From Planctomycetota bacterium (GTDB lineage Bacteria > Planctomycetota > Planctomycetia > Pirellulales > UBA1268), in contig QWQL01000162.1 of NCBI GenBank assembly GCA_003670825.1, positions 1-5,460 on the forward strand: DNA of 5,460 nt, given 5' to 3'. The stretch's first letter is position 1, and each line of letters begins with the position of its first letter. Position numbers and translations under genes: made by a program. Below the pieces are notes generated by a model that saw nothing but the letters and a program-made list of their open reading frames with translations, was not told the origin of the DNA and did no database searches. Below are positions 1 to 5,460 of the stretch, one piece after another.

Positions 1-686
1 GCGTGGCCTTCCGCGATGCTTCGGCCGACCATGCGTGCGGCGCGATCGTGGGCCCGCATGCGCGGGCGTGGCTCGAGCAGCGACTGGGCAGCGCGGCCCC
101 AGCGGGCGCGTGCGATCACGCGCGACGACGGCTCGGCGACGTTGACGTGATGATTGTTCGCATCGACTGGTTCGGCTCGGAAGCCTTTCTCGTGCAGTCG
201 GCAGCCAGCGCCCGCCCCGCCCTGCGCGGCTGGCTCACTGCGGAAGGTCTCGCCACCGCACGCGCCGGAGACGTGGAGGCGCTGCGGATTGAGGGCCGGT
301 ATCCGGCGGCGCGTGACATCCCTCCGAAGACACTGCCTCAGGAACTGGGCCGTACCGCTCAGGCGATCTCGTTCACGAAGGGCTGCTACCTCGGCCAAGA
401 GACGGTGGCTCGCATCGACGCTCTCGGGCACGTCAACCGCGCGCTTGCGCTGGTCGCCGTCAACGGGCCGCCGCCACCGCCCGCCGCGGAACTCACCTGC
501 GACGGCGAGCCGGCTGGCACGATCACGTCGTCGTGTGCGGCCCCGCGGCTCGGCGGTGCCGCCTGCCTCGCCATCGTGCATCGACGCGGACTGGCAACCG
601 GCGTGCACCTCCGCGTGCTCGACCACGCGGCGCGGATCGTCGGAGCCGCCCCGCACGCGGCCGAGAATCAGGAGGGTCCGCGATGA
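1..686 (+). CDS. ygfZ: YgfZ/GcvT-like folate-binding protein (5' end outside window)
   Basis: This is the C-terminal part of a YgfZ-family protein. In characterised bacteria YgfZ is a cytoplasmic, tetrahydrofolate-binding relative of the glycine-cleavage T protein that supports assembly or repair of certain Fe-S enzymes. Reading from base 3, 227 residues are visible. The signature KGCYLGQE lies at visible residues 126-133, with the invariant Cys at 128, followed by an Arg-rich continuation. It is preceded by the family-typical 'IPPKTLPQELG' stretch (106-116). A beta-barrel-like C-terminal domain follows from about residue 145, after a linker containing five consecutive prolines (156-160). Full-length relatives are around 300 residues, so the N-terminal folate-domain segment is missing and the GTG at base 3 is probably an internal valine, not the start. 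The TGA stop overlaps the ATG of the Nudix gene, indicating one transcript. The family call is firm; the exact client enzymes cannot be inferred. Confidence 0.88.
   Translation, partial: VAFRDASADHACGAIVGPHARAWLEQRLGSAAPAGACDHARRRLGDVDVMIVRIDWFGSEAFLVQSAASARPALRGWLTAEGLATARAGDVEALRIEGRYPAARDIPPKTLPQELGRTAQAISFTKGCYLGQETVARIDALGHVNRALALVAVNGPPPPPAAELTCDGEPAGTITSSCAAPRLGGAACLAIVHRRGLATGVHLRVLDHAARIVGAAPHAAENQEGPR
671..676 (+). promoter_or_regulatory. Ribosome binding site of the Nudix gene
   Basis: GGAGGG lies six bases before the ATG at 683. It is the clearest Shine-Dalgarno sequence in the window. It decides the start at 683 over an in-frame upstream ATG at 533, which lies inside the ygfZ reading region and has no such site. 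Confidence 0.75.
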
Positions 687-1219
687 ACCTGCCACCCGAT
701 GACGACGAACTGCTGCTGGCGACCCGGCGGTTCACGGTGGTCCGTCGTCGCGAGCCGCTGCCGGACGGTAGCGTTCGTACCCGGGAGGTGGTGCTGCATC
801 CCGGGAGCGTGGTCGTGGTGCCGCTCGTCGCGGGTGACCTCGTCTGCCTGGTGGAGGTGGTCCGCACGGCGGTTGGCGGCACGCTGTTGGAACTGCCAGC
901 CGGCACGCTCGATCGAGAGGAGTCGCTCGCCGACGCGGCCCGTCGTGAGCTGCTCGAGGAGACGGGCTACCGTGCCGGACGGATCGTGGCCGCCGGATCC
1001 TTCTGGATGTCGCCCGGGATTCTCCGCGAGCGAATGCATCTGTTCGTGGCGGAGGATCTCGTGCCGGGCCCGCAGGCGCTCGAGCCCGGTGAGCAGATCA
1101 CCACGCGGGTCGTGCCCTGGCACGAGGCAGTGGCGATGTGCCTCGACGGCACGATCGACGACGCCAAAACCGTCGCGGGTATCCTGCTCATCGACGCCCG
1201 CCGCCGGCACGGGCGATAG
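683..1219 (+). CDS. Nudix hydrolase, ADP-ribose pyrophosphatase-like
   Basis: A 178-residue cytoplasmic Nudix hydrolase. These enzymes cleave nucleoside diphosphates linked to another moiety, using divalent metal bound by the Nudix box. The box GX5EX7REUXEEXGU is complete at residues 74-96: G74, E80, R88-E89, E92-E93, G95 and Tyr96. It is preceded by 'LLELPAG' (68-74), which is usual in the ADP-ribose/ADP-sugar pyrophosphatase (NudF-like) branch. A Pro-Gly pair at 111-112 followed by an acidic C-terminal region (E124, E134, E137) also fits that branch. The length is slightly shorter than E. coli NudF (about 209 residues). The ATG overlaps the ygfZ stop in an ATGA arrangement, so translation is probably coupled, with a strong Shine-Dalgarno sequence in the upstream gene. 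A role in clearing ADP-ribose or related metabolites is inferred from family; the substrate is not proven by sequence. Confidence 0.9.
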   Translation: MNLPPDDDELLLATRRFTVVRRREPLPDGSVRTREVVLHPGSVVVVPLVAGDLVCLVEVVRTAVGGTLLELPAGTLDREESLADAARRELLEETGYRAGRIVAAGSFWMSPGILRERMHLFVAEDLVPGPQALEPGEQITTRVVPWHEAVAMCLDGTIDDAKTVAGILLIDARRRHGR

Positions 1220-1239
1220 CGGTGATACCGCACCGCACG

Positions 1240-2217
1240 TTACGCGTCGCGTTGGTGGGAGCGGTCGAGCAGGAACAGGCACCCGCCCACCAAGCCGGTG
1301 ATGATCGTGCTAAAGCCCCAGAGTAACGCCACCGCCACCGCTTGCTCAGACGCAACGCCCTGCTCCGACAGCAGGAACGTCAGCGCGTTCTCCCGCACCC
1401 CGAAGCCGCCGATGCTGATCGGCAGCACCATCGCCAGGGCCACCAGCGGCACCACCGAAAACCACAGCGAGAGCGGCTGGTCGATCCCCAAGGCTCTCGC
1501 GGAGAGCCCCACCGCGATCGCGCCCCCCATCTGCACCACGAACGACCAGGCGACCGCCTTGACGATCAGGCTCGGCTTCTGCTGGTAGGGGAGCAGCTGC
1601 GAGAGGAACGCACGGGCGGGGTGGGGCGCCGGGAGCACCGCCACGATCCGGTCGAGAAACGCCACCGGCAGCAGGAATGCGGCAAGTGCCACAACGAGCA
1701 GGCCACTGGCGACGGCGAGCGTCATCGGCAGAGAAAGCGAGTACTTTCGCGCGGCGAGCGCCGCCCCCGCGAGCACGGCGAGCGCTGCGAGTCCGGTGAG
1801 CCGGTCGGCCAGCACGGTACAGCCCGCGAGCAGCCGCCGCGGCGTCGTGTCGCCGATCCGGTAGGCCTTGATCACATCACCGCCGATCGACGAGGGGAGA
1901 CAGAGGCTGAAAAACATCCCCTCGAAAAACCGCCACACGAAGAACCGCCTGGGAAAATCGAAGCCAAGCGGCCGCGCCAGCGCAGCCCACCGCACGCCCG
2001 CCACCACCTGCACGAGCAGTCCCGTGACGAGGCCCGCCACCCACCACCGCCAGTCGGCCTCGCGGAGCAGCTGGAGAAAAGACTGCCAGTCCACATCCCC
2101 CAGCGCGTACGCCAGCAACGCCGCCGTCGCCGCGAGCCGCAACGCGAGATTGAGCCACGGCGGGATCGACGGCCGGCGGGCCGAGGGGGGCGGGGCAGCG
2201 GGAGTATCTGAATCCAT
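1240..2217 (-). CDS. Lysylphosphatidylglycerol-synthase TM-domain family membrane protein (UPF0104-like)
   Basis: A 325-residue inner-membrane protein with about eight hydrophobic segments (near residues 21-39, 59-76, 96-108, 131-155, 165-188, 220-241, 251-269 and 292-316). Two family landmarks of the PF03706-type domain are visible: 'LPSSIGGDVIKAYRI' (107-121) and 'PISIGGFGVRENAL' (266-279). In MprF this domain flips aminoacylated lipids. Here there is no C-terminal aminoacyl-transferase domain, so it is the stand-alone form, whose substrates are mostly unknown. A role in lipid or lipid-linked glycan movement is inference. The frame is open for 42 codons upstream of the chosen ATG (2217), but that stretch is low-quality coding sequence and crosses a 9-bp hairpin. 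The chosen start gives a Pro/Ala-rich cytoplasmic leader and then the first helix. No good Shine-Dalgarno sequence adjoins it. The gene converges on the Nudix gene with 20 bp between stops. Confidence 0.87.
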   Translation of the reverse strand: MDSDTPAAPPPSARRPSIPPWLNLALRLAATAALLAYALGDVDWQSFLQLLREADWRWWVAGLVTGLLVQVVAGVRWAALARPLGFDFPRRFFVWRFFEGMFFSLCLPSSIGGDVIKAYRIGDTTPRRLLAGCTVLADRLTGLAALAVLAGAALAARKYSLSLPMTLAVASGLLVVALAAFLLPVAFLDRIVAVLPAPHPARAFLSQLLPYQQKPSLIVKAVAWSFVVQMGGAIAVGLSARALGIDQPLSLWFSVVPLVALAMVLPISIGGFGVRENALTFLLSEQGVASEQAVAVALLWGFSTIITGLVGGCLFLLDRSHQRDA

Positions 2218-2224
2218 GTTCAAG

Positions 2225-2248
2225 CACCGCGGTCCTGACACCGCGGTG
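2225..2248. other. Perfect 9-bp inverted repeat upstream of the minus-strand membrane gene
   Basis: The arms CACCGCGGT (2225-2233) and ACCGCGGTG (2240-2248) are exact reverse complements with a 6-base loop (2234-2239). The core ACCGCGGT is itself a palindrome, so it also reads as a direct repeat at a 14-bp period. On the minus strand the structure ends seven bases before the ATG at 2217. The only Shine-Dalgarno-like bases (AGG) fall in its loop. It could be an RNA hairpin affecting translation or a two-site operator; which one is not determinable here. Confidence 0.55.
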
Positions 2249-2369
2249 GCGTGCGCGTCGTTCCCCGGCCTGCCTCCGTTGTGGAGGGATGATTCGTGCC
2301 GCTGGGACGAGTACCCTACACGAAAAGCAGTCCTGCCTCCCATTCGACTCTTCCCCGCGGAAAGCCCCG

Positions 2370-3314
2370 ATGCCCCCCTGGATCACGATCCTGCCCGGGG
2401 CGGAGATTGCCGTGATCGCGATGGCGTTTGCCTGGGGCGCGGTCCTCGGCAGCTTTGTCAACGTGGTCCTGCACAGGCTGCCCCGCGGAAGGTCGGTGGT
2501 GACCGACGGCTCGCGGTGCCCTGCCTGCGGGGCAGCGATCCGGCCCCGCGACAACATTCCGGTGATCGGCTGGATGCTGCTCCGCGGCCGCTGCCGCGAC
2601 TGCGGCGCGGCGATCTCGATCCGCTATCCGCTCGTCGAGGCGGCATGCGGCGGCATCGCGGCCGTGGTCACCGCCTCGGAGATCGCAGGCTGGGGTGGAG
2701 GTTTACCGCTGCTCGACGCAGGCCGCCCCGGCATCGACCGCCTCCTGCTGCACGGCGACTGGCGGCCGTTGCTCTCGACGGTGCTCCACACGGTGATCCT
2801 GATCGCCATGGTCACGTGGAGTCTGCTGGCCTGGGATGCAGCATCCCGCATGAGAAGACATGCGGCGACGCGGAGCCCCCGAGAAACGGGCACGGCGTGT
2901 GCCGGGGCGGCATGGCTCGCGGTGGTGGTGGTGGCGACGGTGACAGCCGTTCCCGGGATCGGCCCCGTGGGCGTGTGGATGGATGGCGGCTTCCTGCCCT
3001 CGACCGGCGGGTGTGCCGCCAGTTTCGTGGCCGCGGCCGTCGGGCTCAGTGCTGGCCGGATCCTCGGTGGCTTCTCAGGCGGGGCGGCTGATCGCTGCGG
3101 CCTGGCGGTCTTCGGTGCGGCCACCGGGTGGCAGGCTGTGACGGTCGTGTCGATCGTGACGACGGTGGCTCGATGGGCCTGCCGGAGGGTGACCCGCGAG
3201 GGCGGACTCGGGGAGGCGGTTGCCGGCGTCGCCGTTGCCGGCGTAGTGCTCTGGTGCTGGAGACCGCTGCACGGCTGGTGGACTACCACGTGGCCGATCA
3301 TCGCTGGTCGCTGA
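2370..3314 (+). CDS. Prepilin peptidase (A24 family), divergent catalytic domain
   Basis: A 314-residue polytopic membrane protein of the type IV prepilin peptidase family, which cleaves and N-methylates pilin and pseudopilin precursors at the cytoplasmic face of the inner membrane. After a first helix (about 7-33) containing 'GSFVNVVLHRLP', the cytoplasmic domain has the typical zinc cysteines C50-x2-C53 and C75-x2-C78, with 'RDNIPVIGW' between them and 'ISIRYPLVE' after. Further hydrophobic segments lie near 86-103, 134-155, 180-198, 215-232, 245-267 and 283-297. The protease part is eroded. The second catalytic Asp appears to be D241, which aligns without gaps to the GxGD...GWQ region of PilD, but the motif reads GAAD and the following Lys is Cys. 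The first Asp may be D156 (in 'LLAWDAA'), without the usual downstream Pro-Asp. The ATG at 2370 is chosen because it sits just before the first helix; an in-frame ATG at 2289 would add 27 unlikely residues. No clear Shine-Dalgarno sequence is seen. Family call is strong; activity is uncertain. Confidence 0.85.
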   Translation: MPPWITILPGAEIAVIAMAFAWGAVLGSFVNVVLHRLPRGRSVVTDGSRCPACGAAIRPRDNIPVIGWMLLRGRCRDCGAAISIRYPLVEAACGGIAAVVTASEIAGWGGGLPLLDAGRPGIDRLLLHGDWRPLLSTVLHTVILIAMVTWSLLAWDAASRMRRHAATRSPRETGTACAGAAWLAVVVVATVTAVPGIGPVGVWMDGGFLPSTGGCAASFVAAAVGLSAGRILGGFSGGAADRCGLAVFGAATGWQAVTVVSIVTTVARWACRRVTREGGLGEAVAGVAVAGVVLWCWRPLHGWWTTTWPIIAGR

Positions 3315-3320
3315 TTTTTT
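3295..3320 (+). terminator. Possible weak intrinsic terminator after the prepilin peptidase
   Basis: A 6-bp stem, CGATCA (3295-3300) with TGGTCG (3305-3310) including one G-T pair, encloses a TCGC loop. It is followed by CTGA and six T residues (3315-3320). The stem overlaps the end of the coding region. The stem is short and four bases separate it from the T run, so it would be weak, but its place between the peptidase stop and the next promoter candidate fits a transcript end. Confidence 0.35.
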
Positions 3321-3339
3321 CGCAGCCGCAGCCGGCCGC

Positions 3340-3368
3340 ATGAAATCGTCTCGACGCGGGTGTATAGT
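3340..3368 (+). promoter_or_regulatory. Candidate sigma70-type promoter for the exosortase gene
   Basis: A -35-like ATGAAA (3340-3345, four of six matches to TTGACA) and a -10-like TATAGT (3363-3368, five of six matches to TATAAT) are separated by exactly 17 bp. Transcription would begin around 3375, leaving a leader of roughly 27 bases before the ATG at 3402. That would put the upstream in-frame GTG at 3360 outside the transcript. It is the best promoter match noticed in the window. It is unproven, because -10/-35 rules from E. coli are only approximate in other phyla. Confidence 0.5.
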
Positions 3369-3401
3369 GTTGGTGTTTCGTCGGGGCGCCTGAAAAACAG
3401 C

Positions 3402-4670
3402 ATGTCTTTTCCTACACCCATTTCGCCGCCGAACCGGCCTGCCCGCGTTCCGCCCACCGAGGCTGAGGCGGCCGTCGGGGGCGCGCGGTCTGTCGTTGCC
3501 GAACCCGTCGACGAAGGTCTCGTCGAGGGGACAGTTCGTCGCGGCAAAATGTTCGCAGCCGACATGCAGTCGCCGGAGCAACGGCTTCCGTGGACCGTGA
3601 TCGGCGTGCTTGCTGCGCTGTTGGCCTATAGCTACTGGCCAAGCCTTGCGCAGTTGCCCTCATTCTGGGACAACCCGCAGTACCAGCACGGCTGGATTGT
3701 GCCGGTGTTCACGGTGCTGCTGCTCTTCTGGTGGCGGAAGCCGGTGGGGCCGGTCACCACATCAGCGCGTGCCGCCGGCGTTGGGCTGCTGCTGTTGAGT
3801 TTTGTGATGCGACTGTGGTGCGCTAGCTTTCGCATTGTCACGCTCGACATGTACACGTTCGTGCCAGCGCTGATGGGCGTGTTTCTGCTTGCGGGTGGCT
3901 GGAGCATGTTCCGCTGGTCGTGGGCGCCGATTGCCAGCCTGATCTTCATGTACCCGCTGCCCGACGAGGCCACCCGCTACCTCCTCGGACCGCTGCAGAC
4001 CGTGGCGACGATTGTCAGCACCTACTCCCTCCAGACGCTCGGCCTCGACGCCTACCGCGACGGCAACCGGATCATCCTCGGTGACGGCCAGGTGCTGGGC
4101 GTCGTGGACGCCTGCAGCGGACTGAAAATGCTCACGATCTTTGTCTGGCTGGCGGTGATGCTGATGCTGGTGGGTGGCCTGGAATGGTGGGAGAATCTGG
4201 TGATCGCCGCCAGCGCCATTCCGATCGCCCTGGTCTGCAACGCGTTTCGAATCACCACCGTCGGCGTGATGTACAACTTCAACGATTCCCTGAAAGGGCT
4301 CTCGACGTCGCTGGCGGGGATGGGGCTGCTGGAAAAGGGCCAGTCGCTCGCCGAGGCATTCCACGACAGTCTGCCGGCGGCACTCTTGATGATGCTGCTC
4401 GCCGTGGGCTTTTTGGTCCTGGAAATGAAGATTCTGTCGTACCTCGTCGTCACCGACGACCTCGCTCCGTCGATGGTCGCGGGGGGCGGCGGCATTCCCC
4501 GAATGCGGCCCGCCGGCCCGGCGCCGGCTGCAATGCCGCCGGGGGCTGTGCGGCCCGTGATTGCCACGCCGCCGCGGTCCGCCCCGGGTTTTCCAACAAT
4601 TCCGAACACGATTCCGACTGAAAAACGTTCTGTTTCCCCGCCACCGGGTGGTGACGGGAAAATGGGGTAA
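3402..4670 (+). CDS. Exosortase (EpsH/XrtA-like transpeptidase family)
   Basis: A 422-residue inner-membrane protein of the exosortase/archaeosortase family, which recognises a C-terminal tripartite sorting signal (such as PEP-CTERM) on exported proteins, cleaves it and is thought to transfer the protein to a cell-envelope or extracellular component. Eight hydrophobic segments are visible (near 63-79, 97-111, 124-140, 145-166, 173-187, 243-259, 266-282 and 328-344). The three expected catalytic positions are present: Cys238 in 'DACSGLKML', Arg283 in 'NAFRITT' and His321 in 'EAFHDSLP'. The family-typical 'YPLP' (184-187) and an early 'YQHGW' (94-98) are also seen. The core is of normal size, but there is a roughly 60-residue hydrophilic N-terminal leader and a roughly 70-residue Pro/Ala/Gly-rich tail (from about 353). 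ATG 3402 is chosen as the first ATG after the promoter candidate; in-frame ATGs at 3549 and 3564 would remove most of the leader. No Shine-Dalgarno sequence supports any of them. The exosortase subclass is not assigned. Confidence 0.92.
   Translation: MSFPTPISPPNRPARVPPTEAEAAVGGARSVVAEPVDEGLVEGTVRRGKMFAADMQSPEQRLPWTVIGVLAALLAYSYWPSLAQLPSFWDNPQYQHGWIVPVFTVLLLFWWRKPVGPVTTSARAAGVGLLLLSFVMRLWCASFRIVTLDMYTFVPALMGVFLLAGGWSMFRWSWAPIASLIFMYPLPDEATRYLLGPLQTVATIVSTYSLQTLGLDAYRDGNRIILGDGQVLGVVDACSGLKMLTIFVWLAVMLMLVGGLEWWENLVIAASAIPIALVCNAFRITTVGVMYNFNDSLKGLSTSLAGMGLLEKGQSLAEAFHDSLPAALLMMLLAVGFLVLEMKILSYLVVTDDLAPSMVAGGGGIPRMRPAGPAPAAMPPGAVRPVIATPPRSAPGFPTIPNTIPTEKRSVSPPPGGDGKMG
4633..4662. other. Imperfect hairpin at the 3' end of the exosortase gene
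   Basis: Arms TTT-C-CCCG-C-CACC (4633-4645) and GGTG-A-CGGG-A-AAA (4650-4662) pair over 11 bp with two C-A mismatches around the loop GGGT (4646-4649). It lies inside the last codons of the exosortase gene. No T run follows on either strand, so a simple intrinsic terminator is not supported. It may be a processing or stability element, or chance in G+C-rich coding sequence. Confidence 0.3.
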
Positions 4671-4690
4671 ACTTAAGGTATGGTCAGTTT

Positions 4691-4720
4691 GCTGAACGGG
4701 TGCTCGTTGCACCGTTCTGC
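4691..4720. other. Hairpin in the exosortase/Wzz intergenic gap
   Basis: Within the 81-bp non-coding gap, GC-T-GAAC-G-GGTGC (4691-4703) pairs with GCACC-GTTC-T-GC (4709-4720) around the loop TCGTT. This gives nine contiguous pairs apart from one bulged G (4698), then a T-T mismatch and two more pairs. No T run follows, so it is not a standard terminator. It sits 31 bases before the ATG of the Wzz-like gene, in what would be its leader. The rest of the gap shows no convincing promoter or Shine-Dalgarno sequence. Confidence 0.45.
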
Positions 4721-4751
4721 TGGGTGGTGAGCCACGACGAGTGCCGGTGAC

Positions 4752-5460
4752 ATGAGCGAAGGCAGTGCCCCCATGGACGGAACGTCTCCAGCCGCGACGG
4801 CCACCGGCAATCCCAACGCCGGTATGCTCGCGCCGCTCCGCGACACGGTCTTGTCTCCGCTGGGTCAGTCCTCGCCGTCGCAGTCGTACGGCGGCGCCGA
4901 TCCCCTGGCCGGAGGCATCGACTACCGTCGGGCCTGGCATGCGTTCCGCCGCCGCTGGCTACCGGCCACGGCCCTGGCGCTCGCACTCGCCTCGATCGCC
5001 GGCATTCTCACGTGGGTCTTTCTGCCCAAGGGCTTCGAGTCGGTCGCCTGGCTTCGCGTCCGCGACAAGTCGGGCATGTTCGGCGTGGGCGGCGGTCGTG
5101 ATAACGCCGAATACGAAGCTTATCGCAAGACGCAGGTGCAGCTCATCAAGAGCCCGTTCGTGCTGACGTCGGCGCTGCGTCGGCCGGGCATCTCGAGCCT
5201 GTCGACCCTGAATGCCGAGGACGATCCCGTCGGCTACTTGATGCGGAATATCCAGGTGTCGGCGCCGATGGAATCGGAAGTCGTCCAGGTGCGGATGCGG
5301 GGTGAAGACGCGAAGGAGGTCACCCAGATCGTCAATGCGGTGGCTTCGGCGTATCTCACCGACGTCGTGAATAAGGAGAAGTCGGAGCGGCTCAACCGGC
5401 GAGACATGCTGGAGCGGAAGTACAAGGAAAACATGGCCGAGGTACGATCCAGCCTCGACA
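4752..5460 (+). CDS. Wzz/GumC-like polysaccharide chain-length determinant or co-polymerase (3' end outside window)
   Basis: The first 236 residues of an open frame that continues past the window edge. Residues 1-55 are a hydrophilic Ser/Pro/Gly-rich leader. 'GIDYRRAWHAFRRRW' (55-69) is the basic, aromatic pre-membrane segment typical of Wzz-domain proteins, followed by one transmembrane helix (about 70-91). The periplasmic part begins with 'ESVAWLRVRDKSG' (96-108), a Gly-rich turn (111-115), then 'EAYRKTQVQLIKSPFVL' (122-138), the hallmark Wzz segment. Helical, charged sequence likely to form a coiled coil starts near residue 203. These proteins set chain length or couple export of exopolysaccharide or O-antigen across the inner membrane. 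Whether a tyrosine-kinase domain follows, as in many GumC/CpsD-type fusions, is not visible. ATG 4752 is the first possible start after an in-frame stop at 4728-4730; ATG 4773, 11 bases after AAGG, is the alternative. It is probably co-transcribed with the exosortase gene. Confidence 0.88.
   Translation, partial: MSEGSAPMDGTSPAATATGNPNAGMLAPLRDTVLSPLGQSSPSQSYGGADPLAGGIDYRRAWHAFRRRWLPATALALALASIAGILTWVFLPKGFESVAWLRVRDKSGMFGVGGGRDNAEYEAYRKTQVQLIKSPFVLTSALRRPGISSLSTLNAEDDPVGYLMRNIQVSAPMESEVVQVRMRGEDAKEVTQIVNAVASAYLTDVVNKEKSERLNRRDMLERKYKENMAEVRSSLD

Noticed and set aside
1219..1231. Small inverted repeat GCGGT-GAT-ACCGC between the convergent stops
   Set aside because: Only five pairs and no T run on either strand, so not supportable as a bidirectional terminator, although its position would suit one.
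1342..2211. A 289-codon open frame on the plus strand opposite the UPF0104-like gene
   Set aside because: The translation is an Arg/His/Gln/Glu-rich string with no fold-like pattern, as expected from the complement of a high-GC membrane-protein gene. The minus-strand product has clear helices and family motifs.
1868..3091. A 407-codon plus-strand open frame crossing the divergent gap
   Set aside because: It runs antisense to one real gene and in a wrong frame of the prepilin peptidase gene, with Arg/Gly/Pro-rich product. It is a product of base composition.
3360..3362. GTG as the exosortase start
   Set aside because: It overlaps the -10 region of the promoter candidate and has no ribosome binding site; ATG 3402 is preferred.
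2624..3565. A 313-codon minus-strand open frame covering the peptidase/exosortase gap
   Set aside because: The Ala/Thr/Pro-rich product has no recognisable motif, and the frame runs antisense to the catalytic domain of the peptidase.
4668..4684. Possible -10 hexamers (TAAACT, TATGGT) before the Wzz-like gene
   Set aside because: Each matches only four of six positions and no acceptable -35 lies at the right distance. Read-through from the exosortase promoter is simpler.
3762..4940. A 392-codon open frame on the minus strand opposite the exosortase and Wzz-like genes
   Set aside because: It spans two well-supported plus-strand genes and the gap between them, and its product is low-complexity His/Arg/Gln-rich sequence with no recognisable domain.

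Overview
The window is visibly G+C-rich and densely coding, with six protein genes and no RNA genes, CRISPR arrays or insertion sequences that I can see. The gene content suggests a member of the Planctomycetota: a YgfZ-type folate protein, an eight-helix exosortase with a long disordered tail, an N-terminally extended Wzz-like chain-length protein, and a divergent prepilin peptidase, mostly without clear Shine-Dalgarno sequences. This assignment rests on protein character only. Another PVC-group or high-GC exosortase-bearing lineage is possible.

Left part (1-1239): the 3' part of a ygfZ-like gene overlaps a Nudix hydrolase gene by four bases (ATGA), a translationally coupled housekeeping pair on the plus strand. 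Middle part (1240-2369): a minus-strand gene for a polytopic protein of the lysylphosphatidylglycerol-synthase transmembrane family converges on the Nudix gene with 20 bp between them. It is divergent from the next gene across 152 bp, which hold a perfect 9-bp inverted repeat directly in front of the minus-strand start codon.

Right part (2370-5460): a prepilin peptidase with an intact zinc-cysteine N-terminal domain but an eroded aspartyl-protease domain ends in a weak terminator-like hairpin plus T6. A plausible sigma70-type promoter follows. It drives an exosortase gene, and 81 bp later comes a Wzz/GumC-like polysaccharide chain-length or co-polymerase gene that runs off the window. Exosortase genes are often found at the head of exopolysaccharide loci, so the right edge is probably the start of an exopolysaccharide and protein-sorting operon. 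The exosortase would cleave C-terminally tagged exported proteins, and the Wzz-like protein would control polymer length or export.

The window holds no obviously new system. The points most worth a second look are the eroded catalytic motif of the prepilin peptidase, the unusual tails of the exosortase, the hairpin before the minus-strand membrane-protein gene, and the paired hairpins at the exosortase/Wzz junction.
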